From Pseudomonadota bacterium (GTDB lineage Bacteria; Pseudomonadota; Alphaproteobacteria; Rhizobiales; Rhizobiaceae): a stretch of 64,000 nucleotides of DNA. Positions 34,528-43,259 of the stretch are shown here, piece after piece; within the stretch, counting starts at the first letter, position 1; every line of letters starts with the position of its first letter. Both the position numbers and the translations under genes were made by a program. Where the stretch lies: NCBI GenBank assembly GCA_023451735.1, contig JAEXYH010000069.1, positions 124,001 through 188,000 of the forward strand, read 5' to 3'. The notes beneath the pieces were generated by a model. That model had not been told where the DNA came from. It ran no database searches and worked only from the letters and a program-made list of their open reading frames with translations.

Positions 34528-35388
34528 TTAGTCGCGCAGCAGCTCGTTGATACCCGTCTTGGAACGGGTCTTCTCGTCGACCGTCTTGACGATAACGGCG
34601 CAGTAGAGATGCGGTGCTGCGAGACCATTCGGCATCGTGGCATTGCCCGAGGGCATCGAGCCGGCAACAACGACGGAATAGGGCGGCACTTCGCCGTAAG
34701 TGACTTCGCCGGTGGCGCGGTTGACGATTTTCGTCGACTTGCCGATGTAGACGCCCATGCCGAGAACGGAGCCCTCACGGATAATGCAGCCTTCGACGAC
34801 TTCCGAACGGGCGCCGATGAAGCAATTGTCCTCGATGATCGTTGGGCCGGCCTGCATCGGCTCGAGCACGCCGCCAATACCGACGCCGCCTGACAGATGC
34901 ACATGCTTGCCGATCTGCGCGCAGGAGCCGACGGTTGCCCAGGTATCGACCATCGTGCCCTCATCGACAAAGGCGCCGAGATTGACGAAGGACGGCATCA
35001 GCACGACGTTCTTGGCGATATAGGCAGAGCGACGCACAACGGCATTCGGCACGGCGCGAAAACCGGCGGAACGGAACTGGTTTTCGCCCCAGCCTTCGAA
35101 CTTGGAAGGAACCTTGTCCCACCAGGTGGAGTTACCCGGGCCACCCTTGACGACGTCCATGTCGTTCAGGCGGAAGGAGAGCAGAACGGCCTTCTTGAGC
35201 CACTGGTTGACGGTCCAGGTCCCGTCTTCGCTGCGAATAGCGACACGGGCCTTGCCAGCGTCGAGAAGATTGAGCGATTCTTCTACAGCATCGCGAACCT
35301 CGCCTTTGGTCGAAACGTTGACGCTGTCGCGATTGTCGAAAGCGGTCTCGATTGTCTTTTCGAGGGCGGCGAAGTCGAAGCTGCTCAT
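34528..35388 (-). CDS. dapD: tetrahydrodipicolinate N-succinyltransferase
   Basis: DapD succinylates tetrahydrodipicolinate, the step before DapC and DapE. The 286-residue protein has an N-terminal helical region and then the left-handed beta helix made of hexapeptide repeats (VVRRSAYIAKNVVLMPSFVN, IGKHVHLSGGVGIGGVLEP, IIEDNCFIGARSEVVEGCII). The C-terminus NELLRD is usual. Upstream, a 138-bp gap separates it from the divergent LOG-family gene; promoters for both must be there. Confidence 0.97.
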   Translation of the reverse strand: MSSFDFAALEKTIETAFDNRDSVNVSTKGEVRDAVEESLNLLDAGKARVAIRSEDGTWTVNQWLKKAVLLSFRLNDMDVVKGGPGNSTWWDKVPSKFEGWGENQFRSAGFRAVPNAVVRRSAYIAKNVVLMPSFVNLGAFVDEGTMVDTWATVGSCAQIGKHVHLSGGVGIGGVLEPMQAGPTIIEDNCFIGARSEVVEGCIIREGSVLGMGVYIGKSTKIVNRATGEVTYGEVPPYSVVVAGSMPSGNATMPNGLAAPHLYCAVIVKTVDEKTRSKTGINELLRD

Positions 35389-35526
35389 GGAAGATCCTTA
35401 AACGTCACGCGGTATCGTGATGGCTGGGAAGGTGGTCATTTGGTCCCATTTGCTCTAAGCGACCGCCACTCAAGCGTCAATGTGAATTGGCGTCAACCAC
35501 GGTTGGCGCGGGAAGGAAGCATCAGC

Positions 35527-36387
35527 ATGGCAAAGAGAAGGTCGGAAGCGCGAGGGGCCGAGGACAAGGTGTGGGAACCGCTCAAGGACAGTACGGCCGA
35601 CAAACATGCCGCCGCTGCCCAACCCAAGACGCCGCAGACGCAATCGCCATCCTACCGCCTCGCCTTTGCCGATGAGGATTTCCTTTGCAGCAAGGAATTG
35701 CGGCCGCTGAGGCTCCAGCTTGAGCTTCTGAAAGCCGAGATGATCCTCGCCGAGAAGGGTATCGCATCGACGGTTGTCCTGTTTGGTGGCGCCCGTATCC
35801 CCGCTCCGGGTGAGAAACCCTGGGCGGCCCATAACGAGACCCAGCATAACAATCTCCAGGCGGCGTCCGTCTATTATGACGAAGCGCGAAAATTTGCCGC
35901 GCTCTGTGGCGAGTACTCTGCCAAATTCGACCACAAGGAATATGTCGTGGTTACTGGCGGCGGGCCGGGAGTCATGGAAGCGGGCAATCGCGGTGCGACG
36001 GAGGCGGGCGCGCCGACGATCGGCCTCAACATCATGCTGCCGCACGAACAGGCGCCGAACCCCTATGTGACGCCGGAGCTTTCCTTCAACTTCCACTATT
36101 TCGCTATCCGCAAGATGCATTTCATGATGCGAGCGAAGGCGGTTGCAGTCTTCCCAGGCGGCTTCGGCACACTGGACGAAATGTTCGAGGCGCTGACGCT
36201 GATCCAGACCAAACGGATGGAGCGTATTCCGCTCATCCTGTTTGCGGAAAAATTCTGGCGCAGCATCATCAATTTTGAAGCGCTTGCCGACTTCGGCACG
36301 ATCGCGCCGGAAGATATCGAGCTGATCAATTTCGTCGAGACGGCCGATGAAGCGTGGAAGGTCATCCAGGATTTCTACGAGGTTTGA
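35527..36387 (+). CDS. LOG-family protein (phosphoribohydrolase-like)
   Basis: The LOG signature GGGPGVMEAGNRGATEAG is followed by PGGFGTLDEMFE (PGG at 210-212), the PGGxGTxxE motif of cytokinin nucleoside 5'-monophosphate phosphoribohydrolases. The 286-residue protein is longer than plant LOGs by about 70 residues at the N-terminus, where a charged, Ala/Pro-rich segment (1-50) precedes the fold. In bacteria such proteins may activate cytokinins or simply hydrolyse AMP-type nucleotides. The ATG at 35527 matches the start of codon-biased sequence; upstream extension runs into the dapD leader. A terminator follows. Confidence 0.88.
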   Translation: MAKRRSEARGAEDKVWEPLKDSTADKHAAAAQPKTPQTQSPSYRLAFADEDFLCSKELRPLRLQLELLKAEMILAEKGIASTVVLFGGARIPAPGEKPWAAHNETQHNNLQAASVYYDEARKFAALCGEYSAKFDHKEYVVVTGGGPGVMEAGNRGATEAGAPTIGLNIMLPHEQAPNPYVTPELSFNFHYFAIRKMHFMMRAKAVAVFPGGFGTLDEMFEALTLIQTKRMERIPLILFAEKFWRSIINFEALADFGTIAPEDIELINFVETADEAWKVIQDFYEV

Positions 36388-36393
36388 GATAAA

Positions 36394-36424
36394 AAGCCCG
36401 CCCCTCGGGGGAGAGGCGGGCCTT
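36394..36424 (+). terminator. terminator-like hairpin after the LOG-family gene
   Basis: GCCCGCC (36396-36402) pairs with GGCGGGC (36415-36421), preceded by AAAAA and followed by CTTTG. It lies 8 bases after the stop and precedes a convergent gene. Confidence 0.75.
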
Positions 36425-36469
36425 TGTCGACAACTGCCGGGCTAGTTCCGTTATGCGGGGGGCGGGGAA

Positions 36470-37126
36470 CTAGAGGGGGCGGTCCGGCAGGTCGTCGATG
36501 GAAATTACGCCGTCCTTGTTAGTGTCCATGCGGGCAAACAGCTTGTCGCTTGCAGCAGCAGCCTCGGCCTTGGTAATCTTGTTGTCGCGGTCTTCATCGA
36601 TCATCCGGAAGAAACGACCGCCACCCATGCCGCCATGGCGTTCGAAGCGGGCCTTGCGGAATTCGCCGCGCGGACCGTCATGGCGTCGGTCGTCCCGGTC
36701 GGCGCGTTCATGGCGCGGACCATCGCCATCCTTGCGCTCGGCACGCTCTGGTCGATTTTCGCCATCGTCAGCCATTTCCGGACGTGGGTTGTTCTTGCGG
36801 AACTCTTCACGCTTGGCGATGCGGTAATCCAGAAGCTCGCCGCGGGTGATGTTGCCATCCTTGTTGGCGTCGATTTCGGTAAACAGCGCATCCTGACGCG
36901 CAGCGACTTCTTCCTTCGAGATCTTGCCGTCCTTGTTGGTGTCGGCGGTCTTCAGCAGGCGAACGAAGGTCATGTCCTGCATCGCTGCGCCGCGCATCAT
37001 GCCGTGGTGGCCATGCGGGTTGCCGGGGCCGCGATTGGGGCGCTCCGGTGCGGCGAATGCCGGGATTGCGGCCCCTGCGACCAGTACGGCTCCGAGGGTC
37101 GCAATAACGATCTTCTTGGCGGTCAT
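36470..37126 (-). CDS. periplasmic EF-hand calcium-binding protein
   Basis: A signal peptide (MTAKKIVIATLGAVLVAGAA, cleavage near AFAA at 26) leads a 218-residue protein with four EF-hand loops: DTNKDGKISKEE (62-73), DANKDGNITRGE (86-97), DEDRDNKITKAE (177-188) and DTNKDGVISIDD (201-212). Loop 3 has Asn where Gly is usual at position 6, and loop 4 ends in Asp rather than Glu. A highly charged Arg/Asp/Glu linker (about 105-165) joins the two pairs. It is likely a calcium buffer or sensor in the periplasm; no partner is evident. Its stop is close to the LOG-family terminator. Confidence 0.88.
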   Translation of the reverse strand: MTAKKIVIATLGAVLVAGAAIPAFAAPERPNRGPGNPHGHHGMMRGAAMQDMTFVRLLKTADTNKDGKISKEEVAARQDALFTEIDANKDGNITRGELLDYRIAKREEFRKNNPRPEMADDGENRPERAERKDGDGPRHERADRDDRRHDGPRGEFRKARFERHGGMGGGRFFRMIDEDRDNKITKAEAAAASDKLFARMDTNKDGVISIDDLPDRPL

Positions 37127-37245
37127 CGGCGGGTTCCTTCCGGTTGTTTCGATAACCAGAAGGTATGGCCGCCAAGCCACGGCGACCACTTAAACTCCCG
37201 TAATGTGGATGAATTCTTTGTAATGCTGCAGCGGCGCTTTGAGCG

Positions 37246-37959
37246 TCAGCCCTTGACGATGCCGTGCAGGAATGTGGCGAGATCGTCGGTCACATAATCG
37301 ATGTGATCGTCTTCGTCCGAGAGCATTTCCCAGCGTTCGATCAGCACCTCGTCGAGATTGCGTGGCGTCAGAAGCACGGTCCGCATGCCGAGCGCTTTCG
37401 GGACGGTAAGGTTGCGGGGGAGGTCCTCGAACATCGCCGCATTCGCTGTGTCGACCCGATGCAGGCTGGTGAACTTGTCGTAGGTCTCACCGGCGGGTTT
37501 CGGCACATAACCGGCCGCAACGATATCGAAAATGTCGTCGAAATTATCGAGGATGCCGAGTGCTCTTGCGGCTGCTTCCGCATGCGGAACGCTGCCATTG
37601 GTGAAGATGAACTTGCGACCCGGCAGTGCCTTGATCGCGTCCCCCAGTTTGGGGTCTGGCATCAGGATGGAATAATCGATTGCATGTGCGCGTTCGAGAA
37701 AACCGTCGGGATCGATACCGTGATGCAGCATCAGGCCCTGAAGCGTCGTTCCGTGCTCATGGTAATAGCGCTTCTGCAATGCCCGCGCCTCATCTCGCTC
37801 CAGCTGCAGCAGTTCCTGCACATAGGCCGTCATGTTGACGTCGATCTGGGCAAAGAGATTGATGTGATGTGGGTAGAGTGTGTTGTCGAGATCGAAGACC
37901 CAGTCACGGATCTGATCGAAATCGGCGGCGTCGGCGGAAGTCTTGGGTTTCTTGTCCAT
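37246..37959 (-). CDS. HAD-superfamily pyrimidine 5'-nucleotidase-like hydrolase
   Basis: The 237-residue protein carries HAD motif I as VFDLDNTLYPHHINLF (nucleophile Asp in DLDNT), motif II as KFIFTNGSVPHAEAAARALG, a Lys in GYVPKPAGETYDKF and motif III/IV as AAMFEDLPRNLTVPKALGMRTVLL. This arrangement with FDLDNTLY and TNG is the pyrimidine 5'-nucleotidase (SDT1/UmpH-like) subgroup. The ATG at 37959 begins the homology; the same frame is open far upstream but overlaps the divergent transporter gene. It likely dephosphorylates pyrimidine or damaged nucleotides. Confidence 0.88.
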   Translation of the reverse strand: MDKKPKTSADAADFDQIRDWVFDLDNTLYPHHINLFAQIDVNMTAYVQELLQLERDEARALQKRYYHEHGTTLQGLMLHHGIDPDGFLERAHAIDYSILMPDPKLGDAIKALPGRKFIFTNGSVPHAEAAARALGILDNFDDIFDIVAAGYVPKPAGETYDKFTSLHRVDTANAAMFEDLPRNLTVPKALGMRTVLLTPRNLDEVLIERWEMLSDEDDHIDYVTDDLATFLHGIVKG

Positions 37960-38064
37960 ATCCCGCTTATGCACCGCCTTACTGATAAAGAAAATCGAAA
38001 ACGCGACGGCTCGCTGACGCTTCCGGCTTGGCGACAAATCCGCGCGCATGATACCGGCTGAAAT

Positions 38065-38967
38065 ATGGAATTCTGGATCCCCATCACCATAGCCGCAGCC
38101 TTTCTGCAGAACCTCCGCTCCGCCCTGCAGAAGCATCTTCAGGGGAGACTCGGCACACGTGGCGCCAGCTTCGTCCGTTTCGGTTACGGCTTTCCGGTGG
38201 CAATCCTTTATGTCGTGCTGCTGCATCAACTGGCCGGATTTGCGATTCCCGTTCTCAACTGGACCTTTGTGATCTGGGTGGTGATCGGCGGTCTGGCGCA
38301 GATCTTTGCCACCATCATGCTGGTCCATCTCTTCTCGTTGCGGAATTTCGCAGTTGGCACGGCTTATTCCAAGACAGAACCGGTGCAGGCGGCGATCTTC
38401 GGTTTCATCCTTCTCGGCGAAAAACTGACGCTGGGCGCAGTCGGCGCCATCATTACCGGCGTCGTCGGGGTGATGCTGATCTCCATGGCGCGCATGCCGC
38501 TGTCATGGAATAACACGGTCACGGCTCTCGCCAGCCGCACCGCGCTGGTCGGCATCGCGTCCGGTGCCGTCTTCGGCATTTCCGCCGTTGCCTATCGCAG
38601 CGCGTCGCTGTCGCTCGATGGCCCGAATTCGATTATGCAGGCGGCGATGACACTGGCCTGTGTCACCACCTTCCAGACGATCTTCATGCTGGTCTGGATG
38701 GCGTGGAAGGATAAGGGAGAGATTGTCGAGGTCCTGAGGACTTGGCGTTCATCCTCGCTGGTCGGCCTCGCCAGCGTCTTCGGTTCGGCCTGCTGGTTCA
38801 CTGCCATGACGCTGCAGCAAGTGGCCTATGTCCGCGCACTCGGCCAGATCGAACTCGTCTTCACCTTCATGGCCTCGTATTTTCTCTTTCATGAGCGGAT
38901 CAACCGCATGGAGATCTTGGGCTGCGTGCTGATTGTTGCCGGCATTCTCGGCCTTCTGGCCGGCTGA
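38065..38967 (+). CDS. EamA/DMT-family membrane transporter
   Basis: The 300-residue protein has about ten membrane helices in two EamA halves. The first half ends with YSKTEPVQAAIFGFILLGEKLTLGAVGAIITGVVGVMLI and the second with RALGQIELVFTFMASYFLFHERINRMEILGCVLIVAGILGLLAG. The E-P/E-K and H-E-R-I motifs near helices 4 and 9 are typical of drug/metabolite exporters. Substrate is unknown. It is divergent from the HAD gene and ends at a strong terminator shared with convergent argB. Confidence 0.9.
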   Translation: MEFWIPITIAAAFLQNLRSALQKHLQGRLGTRGASFVRFGYGFPVAILYVVLLHQLAGFAIPVLNWTFVIWVVIGGLAQIFATIMLVHLFSLRNFAVGTAYSKTEPVQAAIFGFILLGEKLTLGAVGAIITGVVGVMLISMARMPLSWNNTVTALASRTALVGIASGAVFGISAVAYRSASLSLDGPNSIMQAAMTLACVTTFQTIFMLVWMAWKDKGEIVEVLRTWRSSSLVGLASVFGSACWFTAMTLQQVAYVRALGQIELVFTFMASYFLFHERINRMEILGCVLIVAGILGLLAG

Positions 38968-38973
38968 AACAAA

Positions 38974-38998
38974 AAAGGCGCCGTAAGGCGCCTTTCTC
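38974..38998. terminator. bidirectional terminator between the EamA gene and argB
   Basis: AAAGGCGCC (38974-38982) pairs with GGCGCCTTT (38987-38995) around a GTAA loop, with A-runs to the left and T-rich sequence to the right. It can serve both convergent genes. Confidence 0.9.
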
Positions 38999-39016
38999 AA
39001 TCTATCCTTGAACGGA

Positions 39017-39904
39017 TCAGGGCACGATCAGTGTGCCGGCGCCGCGTTCGGTGAATATTTCCAGCAGTACAGAATGGGCGGTCTTGCCGTTCAGGATCAC
39101 GACGCCCTGTACACCGGCGCGGATCGCGTCGATGCAGGTCTCGACCTTCGGGATCATGCCACCGGAAATCGTGCCGTCCTTGATCAGCGCCTGCGCCTGG
39201 GCGACGGTCAGTTCCTTGATCAGGTTCTTGTCGCGGTCGAGCACGCCCGGGACGTCGGTGAGGAAGAGCAGCCGTGTCGCATGCAGCGCACCGGCGATCG
39301 CGCCGGCAAATGTATCGGCGTTGATGTTGTAGGTCGCGCCGTCGCGGCCCGGAGCGACCGGCGCGATGACCGGGATCATTTCCGACTTGGCGAGCAGGTC
39401 GAGCAGTGTACGGTCGACTTCGACGACTTCACCGACGAAACCGAGATCGAGCACCCGCTCGATATTGCTGTCGGGATCGACGACCGTCTTCTTGGCCTTT
39501 TCGGCAAACACCATGTTGCCGTCCTTGCCGCAAAGGCCGATCGCCCATTCGCCGGTCTGGTTGATCAGCGCGACGATTTCCTTGTTGATCGAGCCGGCAA
39601 GCACCATTTCGACAATCTCGACCGTCTTCTGGTCGGTGACGCGAAGGCCGCCTTCGAATTTCGATTCGATGCCCATCTTGTTGAGCATGGCGCCGATCTG
39701 CGGGCCGCCGCCATGTACGACGATCGGGTTGACGCCGGACTGCTTCAGAAGCGCGATATCGGCGGCAAAAGCCTTGCCGAGCTCGGTATCGCCCATCGCG
39801 TGGCCGCCATATTTCACCACGATCGTCTTGTTCTCGTAGCGCTGCATATACGGCAGAGCCTGGGCAAGGAGTTTGGCCTGAAGTTCGCTGTCGGACGTCG
39901 TCAT
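39017..39904 (-). CDS. argB: acetylglutamate kinase
   Basis: ArgB phosphorylates N-acetylglutamate, the second step of arginine synthesis. The 295-residue protein has KTIVVKYGGHAMGD at the start, VVHGGGPQIGAML near residues 70-82, the glutamate-binding FEGGLRVTDQKTVEIVEMVL and the C-terminal ISGGMIPKVETCIDAIRAGV. Residues for arginine feedback (an N-terminal helix of about 20 residues) are present. In rhizobia it commonly follows engB on the same strand; here an opposite-strand gene is lodged between them. Confidence 0.97.
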   Translation of the reverse strand: MTTSDSELQAKLLAQALPYMQRYENKTIVVKYGGHAMGDTELGKAFAADIALLKQSGVNPIVVHGGGPQIGAMLNKMGIESKFEGGLRVTDQKTVEIVEMVLAGSINKEIVALINQTGEWAIGLCGKDGNMVFAEKAKKTVVDPDSNIERVLDLGFVGEVVEVDRTLLDLLAKSEMIPVIAPVAPGRDGATYNINADTFAGAIAGALHATRLLFLTDVPGVLDRDKNLIKELTVAQAQALIKDGTISGGMIPKVETCIDAIRAGVQGVVILNGKTAHSVLLEIFTERGAGTLIVP

Positions 39905-40160
39905 GAAAATCCCTCACATCAAAGGTGGGGCCTTTTAACGCAAGTTCTTGTCAGAAGAAATAATCATGGCGAAGTTTTCGAAGTGGGCCTCATGCGGCGT
40001 TTATGACGCATGGCGGGTATTCGCCACCCACCGTTTATTGATGACGGTGGCGTTGACAGAAAGCCACGAGAAGCCGACTTTGCCTTCGTGCCAGTGGCTT
40101 GTTCGCTTGAGTTGAGAAGCCGACAGCAGACACATCACCAGCGAGAAGATTACGCCCACC

Positions 40161-40538
40161 ATGACGACGCCGAACCAGAGCGAGAGTGACCGTTCCAGAG
40201 ATCAAGTTCTCGCGGGCGAATATGTGCTGGGCGTGTTGTCACCCGAGATCTGCCGGGGCATCGAAGAACGTATGGCCTGGGACGCTGCGTTTGCCGCGAC
40301 GGTACGCCGGTGGGAAGACAATCTTTCGGCGCATGATGCCCCGTATAACGATCCGAAGGCTCGGCGTAGGCTTCAGGCTCACTTCCCGGTTCTGGTGGCG
40401 AAAAGAAGCTTCAACAGGGAACTGGCGGCAGCCGGGAGATGTTGGAGTTCGCTCCCCTTCTGGCGCGCACTGTCAATCATGTTGGTTGCAGGTATCGTGA
40501 CCTACGCCGGGTTCCAGTCAGGTTGGTTTGCTTTTTAA
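40161..40538 (+). CDS. short anti-sigma-factor-like membrane protein (RskA/ChrR N-terminal type)
   Basis: The 125-residue protein starts with RSRDQVLAGEYVLGVLSPE followed by IEERMAWDAAFAATVRRWEDNL, the helical sigma-binding segment of RskA-type anti-sigma factors (about residues 13-58). A basic stretch leads to one membrane helix (FWRALSIMLVAGIVTYAGF, about 103-121) and the chain stops there. Full-length relatives carry a further periplasmic domain of about 100 residues, absent here. No ECF sigma gene lies nearby. It may be an intact minimal inhibitor or a truncated remnant. A hairpin follows its stop. Confidence 0.75.
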   Translation: MTTPNQSESDRSRDQVLAGEYVLGVLSPEICRGIEERMAWDAAFAATVRRWEDNLSAHDAPYNDPKARRRLQAHFPVLVAKRSFNRELAAAGRCWSSLPFWRALSIMLVAGIVTYAGFQSGWFAF

Positions 40539-40539
40539 G

Positions 40540-40567
40540 GCTGCCGCATGAAAAAGGGTGCGGCAGC
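40540..40567. terminator. hairpin between convergent anti-sigma-like gene and engB
   Basis: GCTGCCGCA (40540-40548) pairs perfectly with TGCGGCAGC (40559-40567) around a 10-base loop. No T-run follows on either side, so its strength as a terminator is doubtful. Confidence 0.5.
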
Positions 40568-40590
40568 GTCAAGATCGCGGTGAAACGGCG

Positions 40591-41238
40591 TTAGATCGTC
40601 GGCGTGACAGCCTCGGCAATCGCCTCGCGCAACTCGTCCACGCCTTTTCCCTTCTCCGATGATGTGGAGAGAACGAAAGGATAGGCAGCCGGGCGCTTGC
40701 GGATCTTTTCCAGCGTCTCGGCAATCAGCTTCGGCACGGCCGGTTCCTTGATCTTGTCGGTCTTGGTCAGAACGATCTGATAGGAGACGGCAGCCTTGTC
40801 GAGCAGGTCGAGGACGTCCTCGTCATTCTTTTTCAGCCCGTGCCGGCTGTCGATCAGCACGTAGACGCGCTTCAGCGTCGCGCGGCCGCGCAGGTAATCG
40901 AAGACGAGCTTCGTCCAGGCATCGACCATATCCTTCGGTGCCTGCGCGTAGCCGTAGCCGGGCATGTCGACCAGGGCCATCGGTGGCAGGTCGCCTTCTT
41001 GACCAGAATATCCGTCCGGCACGAAGTAATTGAGTTCCTGCGTGCGGCCGGGTGTGTTTGAGGTTCGCGCCAAACCCTTTTGGCCGACCAGAGCGTTGAT
41101 GAGCGACGATTTGCCTACATTGGAGCGGCCAGCGAACGCAACTTCCAGAGGGCCTTCGGGCGGCAGGAACTTCATCGAAGGCACGCCGCGGATGAAGATC
41201 CAGGGTCGGCCGAACAGGGGCTTGTCGTTGGTTGTCAT
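40591..41238 (-). CDS. engB: ribosome biogenesis GTPase YsxC/EngB
   Basis: EngB is an essential GTPase for 50S subunit assembly. The 215-residue protein has the G1 loop GRSNVGKSSLINAL at about 37-50, the switch region SNTPGRTQELNYF, G3 as LVDMPGYGYAQAP, G4 as VLTKTDKIK and G5 as VLSTSSEKGKG. The family-typical start WIFIRGVPSMKFLPPEG is present. It lies downstream of yidC on the same strand but beyond a strong terminator, so it probably has its own promoter as well. Confidence 0.97.
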   Translation of the reverse strand: MTTNDKPLFGRPWIFIRGVPSMKFLPPEGPLEVAFAGRSNVGKSSLINALVGQKGLARTSNTPGRTQELNYFVPDGYSGQEGDLPPMALVDMPGYGYAQAPKDMVDAWTKLVFDYLRGRATLKRVYVLIDSRHGLKKNDEDVLDLLDKAAVSYQIVLTKTDKIKEPAVPKLIAETLEKIRKRPAAYPFVLSTSSEKGKGVDELREAIAEAVTPTI

Positions 41239-41419
41239 CCGATTGTCTATCTCTGCGCTCGCTGGAAAATAAACCGCATCCGGGTTTTGGGCGTCGATGT
41301 CAAGGGTTTGGCTGGACGACGACGATGCCTCGCCGACTAACTCTCTCGGTCATTATTGGAACAGGGTACCAGCAAGCGGATAAGGGGCAATATACGTCCG
41401 GTCGTGCTCTTGCCAAAAG

Positions 41420-41445
41420 AAAACCCCGGTCGAAGCCGGGGTTTT
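41420..41445 (-). terminator. intrinsic terminator after yidC
   Basis: AAAACCCCGG (41420-41429) and CCGGGGTTTT (41436-41445) form a 10-bp stem. Read leftwards it follows the yidC stop by 5 bases and is trailed by TCTTTTGG. Confidence 0.9.
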
Positions 41446-41450
41446 CAGGA

Positions 41451-43259
41451 TTATTTGCTTTCCGCAGGCTTTCGTTTGAACAAGCCCTTCAGATTGTCGA
41501 AGAGCTCGATCTTGGCGCCGTGGCGCTTCATGATCACGGCCTGCTGGCTGACGGACAAGGTGTTGTTCCATGCCCAGTAAATGACGAGACCAGATGGGAA
41601 CGAGGCCAGCATGAAGGTGAAGACCAGCGGCATCCAGTTGAAAATCATCTGCTGGGTCGGGTCCGGAGGCGTCGGGTTCATGCGCATCTGCAGGAACATC
41701 GTGATGCCCATGACGAGCGGCCATACGCCGATCATCAGGAAGTGCGGAACGTCGTAGGGCAGGAGGCCGAACAGGTTGAACAGCGAGGTCGGGTCCGGCG
41801 CGGAAAGGTCCTGGATCCAGCCGAAGAACGGTGCATGGCGCATCTCGATCGTGACGTAGATGACCTTATAGAGTGCGAAGAATACCGGGATCTGTAGGAG
41901 CACCGGCCAGCAGCCGGCGATCGGGTTGATCTTTTCTTCCTTGTAAAGCGCCATCATCGCCTGCTGCAAAGCCATGCGGTCGTCGCCGTGCTTGGCTTTC
42001 AGCTCTTCCATCTTCGGCTGCATGCGCTTCATGTTGGCCATCGAAGCATACTGCTTGCTGGCCAGCGGGAAGAAGATCAGCTTGACGACAACGGTCGTCA
42101 GAAGGATCGCGACACCGAAATTGCCGACATGACGGAAGAAGAAGTCCATCAACTGGAACATCGGCTTGGTGATGAAGTAGAACCAGCCCCAGTCGATCAG
42201 CAGGTCGAAATGCGGGATGGCATATTCATCGGCGTAACGGTCGACGAGCGGAACGCGCTTGGCGCCGGCGAAGAGCATGTTCTTCAGTTCGGTCGACTGG
42301 CCGGGCTGGACGGTCAGGGCATCGCCCTTGTAGTCCGCCTGATAACGCGGCTGACCGTCGGTGAAATGCGTAAACCGGCCCTCATAAGGCATTGCCTGCG
42401 GCGGTACGATCGCTGCTGCCCAATATTTGTCGGTGATGCCGAGCCAGCCGCCGGTAGCCTTGGCGTTGGTGACGGCCTCTTCCTCGATGTTGGAATAGGT
42501 ATGCTCGCTGAGGCTGCCGTCCTTGCCGGGTACGCCGAGGAAGCCCTCGTGGATAACCCAGACCGACGGTGTGACCGGCTTGTTGTTGCGGGTGACACGG
42601 CCATAGGAGGACAGCGTTATCGCTTCTGCGCCCGGGTTCTCGACCTTGTCGGTCATGGAGATCATGTAGTGATCGTCGATCGAGATCGTACGGGTGAAGA
42701 CGACACCCTTTTCATTGGTATAGGTGAGTGTCACCGGGGTCGCGGTGGTCAGCTTCTCGCCGCTCGCAACAGTCCAGGTCGTGCCCGGGCCGGGAACCGT
42801 ACCGCTGTTATCGCTGCCGATATAGCCGACTTCGCCGAAATAGCCGTCCTTGGTGTCTGCCGGCGAGAAGAGCGTGATGAGCGGGCTCGAGTCATCGACG
42901 GTCTCATGATACTCGCGCAGTTTCAGGTCGTCGAAACGCGCACCGGTCAGGTTGATCGAGCCGGAAACGGCCGGTGTGTCGATTTCAACGCGCTCGGACT
43001 TGGCCAGCGCCTGCTCGCGGGTTGCGGTCGCCTGGGCCTGACCGGCACCCGGCATGTTGCCAGTGGTCGTAGCGGCGCCGGGGCTTTCCGGCGTAAACGT
43101 CGGGTTCTGCGCGGCCTGCTGCTGCTGCAATGCCTGCTGGGCTTCAGCGGCACGCTGCTGCGCTTCCATACGCGGGTTCATGTAAAGGAACTGCCAGCCA
43201 AGGACGATGACGACCGATAGGCCGATCGCGATGAAGTAATTTCGGTTTTTTTCCATCAT
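41451..43259 (-). CDS. yidC: membrane protein insertase YidC
   Basis: YidC inserts and folds inner-membrane proteins alone or with SecYEG. The 602-residue protein has an N-terminal anchor (NYFIAIGLSVVIVLGWQFLY), a Gln/Ala-rich linker, a large periplasmic P1 domain (about 85-365), and the conserved C-terminal five-helix core: FGVAILLTTVVVKLIFFPLA with the groove Arg near KRMQPKMEELKAKHGDDRM, then GCWPVLLQIPVFFALYKVIYV and FPSGLVIYWAWNNTLSVSQQ. Its ATG overlaps the rnpA TGA by four bases, so translation is coupled to rnpA. Confidence 0.98.
   Translation of the reverse strand: MMEKNRNYFIAIGLSVVIVLGWQFLYMNPRMEAQQRAAEAQQALQQQQAAQNPTFTPESPGAATTTGNMPGAGQAQATATREQALAKSERVEIDTPAVSGSINLTGARFDDLKLREYHETVDDSSPLITLFSPADTKDGYFGEVGYIGSDNSGTVPGPGTTWTVASGEKLTTATPVTLTYTNEKGVVFTRTISIDDHYMISMTDKVENPGAEAITLSSYGRVTRNNKPVTPSVWVIHEGFLGVPGKDGSLSEHTYSNIEEEAVTNAKATGGWLGITDKYWAAAIVPPQAMPYEGRFTHFTDGQPRYQADYKGDALTVQPGQSTELKNMLFAGAKRVPLVDRYADEYAIPHFDLLIDWGWFYFITKPMFQLMDFFFRHVGNFGVAILLTTVVVKLIFFPLASKQYASMANMKRMQPKMEELKAKHGDDRMALQQAMMALYKEEKINPIAGCWPVLLQIPVFFALYKVIYVTIEMRHAPFFGWIQDLSAPDPTSLFNLFGLLPYDVPHFLMIGVWPLVMGITMFLQMRMNPTPPDPTQQMIFNWMPLVFTFMLASFPSGLVIYWAWNNTLSVSQQAVIMKRHGAKIELFDNLKGLFKRKPAESK

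Noticed and set aside
40001..40162. A 53-codon open frame on the minus strand (MVGVIFSLVMCLLSASQL...) starting opposite the anti-sigma-like gene start
   Set aside because: It has a hydrophobic start but no ribosome binding site, and its start codon overlaps that of the opposite gene. Without conservation data it cannot be supported.
41232..43220. Long open frames on the plus strand opposite yidC and engB
   Set aside because: They are antisense to strongly conserved genes and reflect high-GC codon structure.
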